Below are positions 58,901-64,000 of a stretch of 64,000 nucleotides of DNA, piece by piece; the stretch's first letter is position 1; every line of letters begins with the position of its first letter. A program made the position numbers and the translations under genes. The notes under the pieces are model-generated. The model had not been told where the DNA came from and did no database searches. It was given only the letters and a program-made list of their open reading frames with translations. Origin of the DNA: Phoronis australis (lineage: Eukaryota > Phoronida > Phoronidae); the NCBI GenBank assembly GCA_002633005.1, contig NMRA01000142.1, positions 728,860 to 792,859 of the forward strand. The letters are read 5' to 3'.

Positions 58901-61900
58901 AGCATGAATTCCACATTTTCCTAAGACTTATTTTATAAAACCCACAAAAAGTCTAATTGCAATTTTAAGATGCAGTAATTGTATGGGCTTGCATAACGCA
59001 ACTTAGGACACAGCCAGTGACTGGAGTAAGACATGGTCAAGCAAATGCAGTTGGGTAGTCGACATTGCTATTGGCCTGTTCACACCAACTTCTAGTCTAT
59101 TTACATTTGGCCCGTTGTTTCGGTCAGTCATTTCTCCAGCCATCCTCAGGTGTTGCAGCTCTCTTAGAAGAACGAGCGCGGGTGTATGGTGCACTCATAT
59201 TGGTCAGTGGTGAGCACATTTTTTCTTTTTCTTGGCGCAAACAGGGATTTTAGAAATGAGGTTACGACATCACCCCCTCTAAGTGGTTTTAGGAAGACAT
59301 TATACAAAGTGACTCACCTTGCACCACTAAATCTGGCTTTGGTTCAGTCACTAGCCTCCTGTTGAGGGGGTCCAGTTCACCAGGCGATAAGAAGTCCTGA
59401 AAATTAACACCATATCAACATACATTGGCTTTTCCCTGCTAATAGATCCATCTCTAAATGTAACGGCATCACTTAAAATTCTGTCGTATTTACCCACAAT
59501 GCATCACACCTACCAGACGTGTATAGTGCTGCCGTGCTGGATACTATCTTGCATCAAACTTTTTACAAAATTTCTCACCAACAAAAGTTTGTCTAATACA
59601 CACTCAGCGAGTTAGAATGCTGACACCAGAACACTTGAAAACCAGCACAAATATTCATGGACGTACAAAATTTTTGTTTTTGCTTATTTTTCTCAGTTCA
59701 AAAGTGATGACAATTTCAAAACGAGAACAATCCCACATTGTGTTCTGTTATATGAGACTTCAACTTGAGAAGGATTATTGCATTATGATAGTTATAACAT
59801 GAACACATTCAAACTCTTCGAACTTCATCAAACCTGTTTTTCTTTCCCACCAAAATCTTTTGTTATCATTATGAGCACCACACCAATGTTGGCATGTTAC
59901 AATTGTATATTCAAAAGCATCGCGCATTGGATTTCTTGTCGTAAAAGCAAAAATCAACATTCTGACATTGGCGAATTATACATCAAACTGTTCCTGTCAA
60001 AAATATCTATATTTAGTAATTCAAAAAACAAAAAATCAAATACAAAGGCCCTACTTACATCTTGCAGAAGCCTGCCCAGTACATACATGGACTGGCCCCA
60101 CTTGTGCGGTAATTGACCAATAGGAAGCCTCTCTTGACTTTTAGGCTTGAGATACTCTTGTTCCACCTGCGTACATGTTGCAGACACTTAAGGGGGGTTT
60201 TGCCACTGTTAAGCTATCAATGCTGAATTCTCGACAGAAGCACTGGGGTTTGAAAGTATAACTGCACTTAACCGATAATGAATTATTGCTGAATAATGAA
60301 GTCACAGGCAATGTAGAAATGCATCACTTTTGAATTCACAATTTGAGGGCTGGTCAACCTCAGTAAACTCTGAAGCATTTGCTTGAGCAGCCCATGGTTT
60401 TGGTAACGAAAAACCAAGTCCTACTAAAATAAGGAAGAGTAAGAGACGCATTTCATCAGCTTGGGTGGATTAATTCATATTTGGGTTTTGACGCCAAAAT
60501 ACTGAGGAAACGCAGTTTTAAATGTACAATTGAGTAACACAATGAATGTAAGGAGAGTTGACCTAAAGTCAGAAGGCCATCACAATACTACGAATATGTC
60601 AAAAAAATATACTTGTGGTTATCAATTCAGGTCATGAGACATAAAAGGACAAATAACCAATTGTTACTTTAGACTGCTCTTCAGTACTAAACACTATAAC
60701 AAAAGTAAAAAATATTTTTGTCAGTTTCATTTCCTCCATCCTTCTGTATTTTACACTGAAGTACAACTTTGCAAAAAAAGCAATACAGTCACGGAACACG
60801 CAGTCTTTTCGTATACTTAGCCGCGTATTCCAGCAGGAGAGCCATACCTTGTCGGCTGGAACTGTGTAAAGCTCGGGCATCATGTTAATGCCATCAGCAC
60901 TCTTCACCATAATTCTGTCCAGAGCATTGCGATACTCAGTCACCTGGAAATGAGCAATGATTGCACATGCACAGTGTTAAACAATGGGAAATTAGCAATG
61001 ATTGCACACGGACAGTATTGAACATATGGAAAGGAGTAGCAACAGTGCAGTCCCAGATTACGCAGCGATAGAACTCTCCTTTGTCCCGGAGGTACGAAAG
61101 CACATTTTTACATCGCCTTCGTTTTGAAATGTCAGGGACATTTTTATAGACCATGTCAGAAACCGTTGAGGAGTATGGCTGCAGTAATATTCTCCATTTC
61201 AACCATTTAAAAGTATTGGCATTGAAAAGATATTTTCGAGAAGGAGGTTCTACTCGGATCAAAATAATAATAGCGAATTTGCTTTATCAACTGGCTCCGC
61301 ATTTTCTTGCCTTTGCTTGATGATGGAAAGGCGAAGAACTAAACATCACGCAACCACTGCTATTAGCCAAGTTTATCTAAGTGTCTCTCGTCAGAATTGC
61401 AGCTCTTAGCATAGCAATTATAATACTTTGTTGGCATTGGAAGGACCAGTAGAGTAATGCAGCTGAGAAAAAAATCTGAGGAGTATCACAACAACAAAGA
61501 ACATGTGGAATTCCAAAGGTACAAAAATGAGTGGCTACAAAAGTGCTTGACAAATATTGCGTCATTGTGGATAAATACAGTGAGATTTGAGTGGTGCTGT
61601 GTATTCCGGGACAACCTTATTGTACTTGAACACCATAGGGCACCTGGAAATGAGCAGCAATTACACATGGTGAGAAAAGTACGCGAAAACTTATTAAATA
61701 AATGTGTTTGACTGAATTTTGGACAATGGCATGCTGCAGACAAACATTTTTTCTGAAAAAATCGACCTTCTCCTGTTTTGCAAAAAATGTAGTCCTAATA
61801 TAGGTATTTGGAAAAAAGGATCTAATTTCAACTATAATTATGTTCACAAAGGGCTCCAATTGTGCACTACATTCCTGTATATCCTCAGCCTTGAAACACT

Positions 61901-62158
61901 GATATCAGTAATCAATAGTTTCCATAACACGAATCAAAGGGGTGGGTTTTTATTAAACAGAAAGTCACTTTAGGTGAAGCAGACTTTGTCCAACCTCACA
62001 AAGATCCAATATTGGCCAGGGCAATGCCTCACTACCTGTTCCTTACGGCCAGAGAAGACTCCATCCAGGAGAAGATAGGCATAAAACACAGGCCATTCGC
62101 ACTCAATGTTCTCAAAGATCTTCAACTCCCAAGGTTCATAGTGAAGTCTGCGCGGGTC
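34709..62158 (-). CDS. PHKA: phosphorylase kinase regulatory subunit alpha, 3' part (21 exons, 871 residues)
   Basis: Exons in transcript order: 62158-62036, 60943-60848, 60166-60059, 59396-59318, 58557-58423, 57728-57619, 57304-57160, 56219-56144, 55104-55010, 54686-54504, 53295-53115, 52718-52640, 51978-51824, 51540-51462, 50230-50101, 46023-45925, 43866-43751, 36907-36752, 36460-36407, 35408-35202, 34918-34709. Phases agree throughout; total 2616 nt. The first exons ([43 protein letters not shown]) are the end of the glucoamylase-like domain. The latter part has [57 protein letters not shown] and MTPGELKF, all characteristic of alpha rather than beta. The subunit is a regulatory scaffold in the (alpha-beta-gamma-delta)4 kinase that activates glycogen phosphorylase. 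About 330 N-terminal residues lie beyond the window. Confidence 0.96.
36101..36391. repeat. inverted-repeat (foldback/MITE) element beside a PHKA micro-exon
   Basis: The left arm (about 36101-36195) includes GTGGGTGCATAGTTTTTACC and AAAATCTGGAGC. The right arm (about 36300-36391) is its reverse complement with GCTCCAGATTTTAATG and AAAAACTATGCATCCAC. The loop is about 100 bp. The right arm ends some 10-20 nt from the splice donor (36401-36406) of the 54-nt PHKA exon at 36407-36460. Confidence 0.8.
36407..36460 (-). CDS. PHKA: PHKA 54-nt exon (18 codons)
   Basis: Translates to [18 protein letters not shown], phase 0 on both sides, with acceptor TTCTTCCAG and donor GAA|GTACGT. It corresponds to the human segment between 'VLQKC' and 'MTPGE', where the order Gly-hydrophobic-Glu/Asp-Gly...Thr-Arg-Glu is kept. 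Found by matching the gap between neighbouring exons. Confidence 0.85.
38062..38136 (-). CDS. candidate optional PHKA exon (25 codons)
   Basis: Between an acceptor (TTTTTATTACAG) and a possible donor (CCG|GTAACC) lie 25 codons, phase 0 at both ends, so including or skipping the exon keeps the frame. The peptide is polar ([19 protein letters not shown]). It sits where vertebrate PHKA has a variable, phosphorylated and alternatively spliced linker. There is no sequence match to prove it, so it is a hypothesis. Confidence 0.3.
38530..38815. repeat. dispersed repeat family R2, copy 1 (PHKA intron)
   Basis: Aligned in the same orientation with 47575-47855: 'TTTGAGATTTCACCTTGAAC', 'AAATTTGGTCA', 'TTACTAAAAA', 'ATGGCAAA', 'ATCAAAT', 'CTTTTACTCTTAGA/CTTTCTACTTTTAGA'. 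An inverse fragment lies near 56690-56740. Confidence 0.6.
38961..39191. repeat. 57-bp tandem repeat, four copies (PHKA intron)
   Basis: Each unit starts TTGTCTGCAGTTGGCCATTG and contains TTCTACTGACATGACCTGG and CAGACAATGTATCACAC. Copies differ by one to several bases, with the last most diverged. The unit is 57 bp, a multiple of three, which leaves several frames open on both strands; I see no reason to regard them as coding. Confidence 0.95.
39760..40820. repeat. tandem block B, first copy (1061 bp)
   Basis: Identical in length to 40822-41882 with about five to ten substitutions. It ends at the single N at 40821. It is intronic in PHKA and contains no recognised exon. Confidence 0.95.
40822..41882. 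repeat. tandem block B, second copy (1061 bp)
   Basis: It starts right after the N with TGTAGATATTTCCACT, the same bases that start copy 1 at 39760, and ends with ACGTGATAAAA, the same bases that precede the N. The 77-codon minus-strand open frames at 39992 and 41054 are the same noncoding frame counted twice. Confidence 0.95.
43319..43522. mobile_element. MITE, CGGTAAAATC family, copy 3 (PHKA intron)
   Basis: Left end CGGCAAAAATTCCTTATTTT then AGGACAAATC. The right end on the other strand is CGGTAAAAATTCTTCAGTTT. Both ends are flanked by TA. It ends 229 bp from the PHKA exon at 43751. Confidence 0.8.
43751..43866 (-). CDS. PHKA: PHKA exon in the variable C-terminal linker
   Basis: Thirty-eight codons plus a split first codon: phase 1 in, phase 0 out, fitting its neighbours at 45925 and 36907. 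Peptide: [14 protein letters not shown], then [20 protein letters not shown]. The second half resembles the human stretch around 'TGIMQLKSEIKQ'. The acceptor is TTTGTTTTCATTGAAG and the donor ACG|GTACTA is weak, so the right-hand border in the transcript is less sure than the frame. Confidence 0.68.
44050..44515. mobile_element. non-autonomous DNA element, CCGAAAATAGG family, copy 2
   Basis: Left end ATTTTCCTGGGAACTTCCAA then AAATAGG. The right end on the other strand is ATTACCCGGGATTTCCGAAA then ATGGG. It also has an inner copy of TTACCGAAAATATGCCC at 44449. It is related to 4681-5305, more diverged, and has no transposase. Confidence 0.55.
47575..47855. repeat. dispersed repeat family R2, copy 2 (PHKA intron)
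   Basis: See 38530-38815 for the shared words. It lies in the 4.1-kb intron between 46024 and 50100, in which I otherwise see no exon or complete element. Confidence 0.6.
51248..51330. repeat. small hairpin related to the nested element at 22466
   Basis: TTTTGAGAACCAGTTT (51256) and AAACTGGTTCTCAAAA (51296) are inverse copies around a short loop containing ATTCAGTGGAG. The right side and loop share 'AGTGGANRAAACTGGTTCTC' and a TTATATC word with the hairpin at 22466-22581. It lies 130 bp from the PHKA exon at 51462. Confidence 0.6.
54504..54686 (-). CDS. PHKA: PHKA exon encoding a basic, serine-rich loop
   Basis: Phase 1 in, phase 1 out, with acceptor TTCTAG and donor GACC|GTGCGT. The peptide carries RKRRVS, RRRSSS and RRSRSIH, three basic-basic-x-Ser patterns of the kind used by PKA. 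It lies where the alpha subunit has a long linker of low conservation before the [11 protein letters not shown]-type helical region. The phases on both sides are the main support; sequence conservation with human is weak. Confidence 0.75.
55081..55293. repeat. 103-bp tandem duplication overlapping a PHKA exon start
   Basis: Two copies (55081-55183 and 55184-55286, with the start of a third at 55287) share GGTAACCAAGTAGTACTCTG and CTGCCATAACTTGATACGAG. The lower copy contains the real splice acceptor and first 24 coding bases of the PHKA exon at 55010-55104; the upper copy repeats both inside the intron. Confidence 0.92.
57957..58180. mobile_element. degenerate MITE of the CGGTAAAATC family, copy 4
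   Basis: Left part TGCAAAATCTCATCGGACAA. The right part on the other strand is AGGACACAGTATAGCCAACA. The interior has ATTTATTTGGTGCTACTTAT, as in other copies. The terminal inverted repeats are decayed. Confidence 0.45.
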
Positions 62159-64000
62159 CTACAAGAAAACCAAGGTGAATAAATTCTTCAGCGGAGCCTA
62201 GGCAAGGATGTGCGACTATGTTTTCAATCCCTTTGATTTGAAAATGAGGTGGTTTTAGAGGGTAGAATGGTGCTAAAGGGGTGGAGTAGTTATCACTCTT
62301 ACAAAAAGCATGTGCGAATGTTGTTATGTTCGCCTATGCCTTGTAGATGCAACAAGATCATGATGAGAAGTTGTAAAGCAAAGAAGTTATAGTGAGAAGT
62401 TCCACCATCAAGGAGTCTGCAACTGAACTGAGTTAAGTTAAATGAAATTAGAAACTACACTTAAAAAGAGCAAACCTGAGTCTGAAATTCATGACTGACC
62501 TTTTGAATCCATTGACTAGACCTTAAGGAAATATACAGTTCTATAACTTAACGACACATTGTCGGCGAGAAAAGTGATTTCTGGGATCATCTGCAGTGTG
62601 GAATCAAACCTGCAAACCCTGCAGTTGTAGTCGAACATTTTGCTGGAGGAGCTAGACATCACTCAATAAATGGCCGTGAATTTTTTTAAGGATATTTAAC
62701 TCGGTAAAGTCACTGGAAGACAACAGTGAGAATTGGAGATTTTGGAGAAAGTTGTGAAAACACAACAGATTTTGTTGTTTTGTAGGTCTGGTCAAAGGTA
62801 ATAACTTCAAGAGGTCTATCCCATCCAGCGATAATCCCAAAAATGAATTTTTCAACCATGAAACCTATAATGTCTCTTTAAGGAATACACTACATCTATA
62901 TGACAAGGAATTTACTACAGATGCTAAATTATACCATGAGTTTTTAAAGACTTCTCAACTACTAAGAAAGAGAAACAATTAAAGTATGTTTGGTTTCTTG
63001 CTTAGCAAGTATCCCGTTCTAATCACATTTTGAAAGCATTCACCAAATAAAGCTAACTAAGGCGTTGGGCAAAAGTAAGCCAACAGGGTTGAACAATAAT
63101 AAAAGTTGCGTTAGGTGCCCCGGAAGAAGGTGAAAAGTGAAGCAAGATGCATATACAGTGATACAAAAGATGATTAAAATATTTGCTCAACACGGGCAAA
63201 CAAGCGACAAGGACCATTGTCATTCGTTACGAAAAATATGACATCACACAACAAAACAGGGAACTTGCTCACACACAAAACTGGCATTTCCTAGGCGTAC
63301 ATTGAAGCCCCATTCCACCAATGATGAAGTCATTTCTGATCACTTTGATTCAATTAATTGAATGTCATCTAAATTATACCTGAAGTGTGTGCAACTAGAA
63401 AAGATAAACTTGTGGTTTCTTCTACGGAAGTCGTGAGATTATGAATAAATTGCTTTATAGTTAACTCTCATCAGTGTCAGAATGTCAGGTAATGTCAGAA
63501 TTGCCACTTTTTCGTGGGCTTCAAAAATATCGAAAATGCCAATTAATGCCTAAAAATACTACAATCATCATTTAGTTTGCAACAGAGCCGAACTTACTGC
63601 CTATATTTACATGAGAGGGTTCTTGTGAGTTTTAAATCGGGTGTTTTGTGCAATGGACCCGACCTATGTGGTCTGCGCATGTCCAATGCTATTCAGGTAT
63701 CGGACTACTACCTGCAATGTTTTTTTTTACATTAGAGCTTATGTTTTGTGAAGAAAACGGAAAAATTGATATTCATGTGTGACCTATATCATGCCCTAAG
63801 ATAGAGAGATTGTACAGCCAGTCAAGTGTGTGAATTTTTAACTATTTTTAGATGTTTTCTGCGAATGAAATCATTCTTAAAATACTCTAAGACATGTGAA
63901 TAATGATTCCAAGGTGTCGACCTAAACATATGCTAGGAGCAAAAAAACCCAAAAAATGACAACACATGACTTCCGTCAAAGCCCATAATGTCACAACTTC
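62159..64000 (-). other. PHKA intron (to the window edge)
   Basis: The exon ending at 62158 begins in phase 0 after the acceptor TTTTCTTGTAG. I looked in 62159-64000 for the preceding coding segment, whose family consensus ends in a YGCCRFLRDG-like string, and did not find it. A copy of repeat R1 lies at 62655-62885. Nothing else was recognised. Confidence 0.5.
62655..62885. repeat. dispersed repeat family R1, copy 3
   Basis: Matches the left part of the copy at 31715-32215, with TTTTGTTGTTTTGTAGGTCT, TAATAACTTCAAGAGGTCTA and a GTCTCTTTAAGGAA end. The 67-codon open frame on the minus strand is part of this repeat. Confidence 0.55.

Overview
The window is nuclear DNA from an animal, not a bacterium or phage. 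Its coding sequence lies in short exons with GT-AG splice sites, separated by long AT-rich introns full of small inverted-repeat transposons. The genes are ordinary metazoan ones: TMEM164, an ankyrin-repeat DHHC palmitoyltransferase, RBX1 and the phosphorylase kinase alpha subunit. The palmitoyltransferase resembles insect Patsas more than vertebrate ZDHHC17 or ZDHHC13, and PHKA appears to be the single ancestral form. A non-vertebrate animal is therefore likely, perhaps a marine deuterostome such as a hemichordate, but the species cannot be settled from the sequence.

Layout, left to right. Exon 1 of TMEM164 (minus strand, 1349-1699) is present and the rest of that gene runs off the left edge. 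Positions 1700-10058 are intergenic and repeat-rich, with one large foldback hairpin and one terminal-inverted-repeat element. The palmitoyltransferase gene (minus, nine exons, 10059-21115, 538 residues) is complete. Its start codon lies 421 bp from the start codon of RBX1 (plus, five coding exons, 21537-27870, 112 residues), so the two are head to head across a putative shared promoter. Two copies of one foldback transposon family lie on either side of that promoter, each in the first intron of one gene. Positions 27871-34708 hold no gene. From 34709 to the right edge the minus strand carries the 3' part of PHKA: 21 exons, all consistent in reading phase, encoding 871 residues from the middle of the glucoamylase-like domain to a CaaX-type C terminus. 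Its 5' exons lie beyond 64000.

The genes do not form a pathway. RBX1 is the RING subunit of cullin ubiquitin ligases, PHKA regulates glycogen breakdown, the DHHC enzyme S-palmitoylates proteins, and TMEM164 is a membrane acyltransferase. Their adjacency is simply genomic.

Two near-identical tandem blocks (28226-31104 and 39760-41882) each have one N exactly at the junction, and each looks like an unmerged overlap of contig ends rather than a biological duplication. I found no previously undescribed gene system. The best leads are the flanking foldback pair at the shared promoter, a tandem duplication that copied a PHKA splice acceptor, a hairpin next to a 54-nt PHKA exon, and several MITE families.
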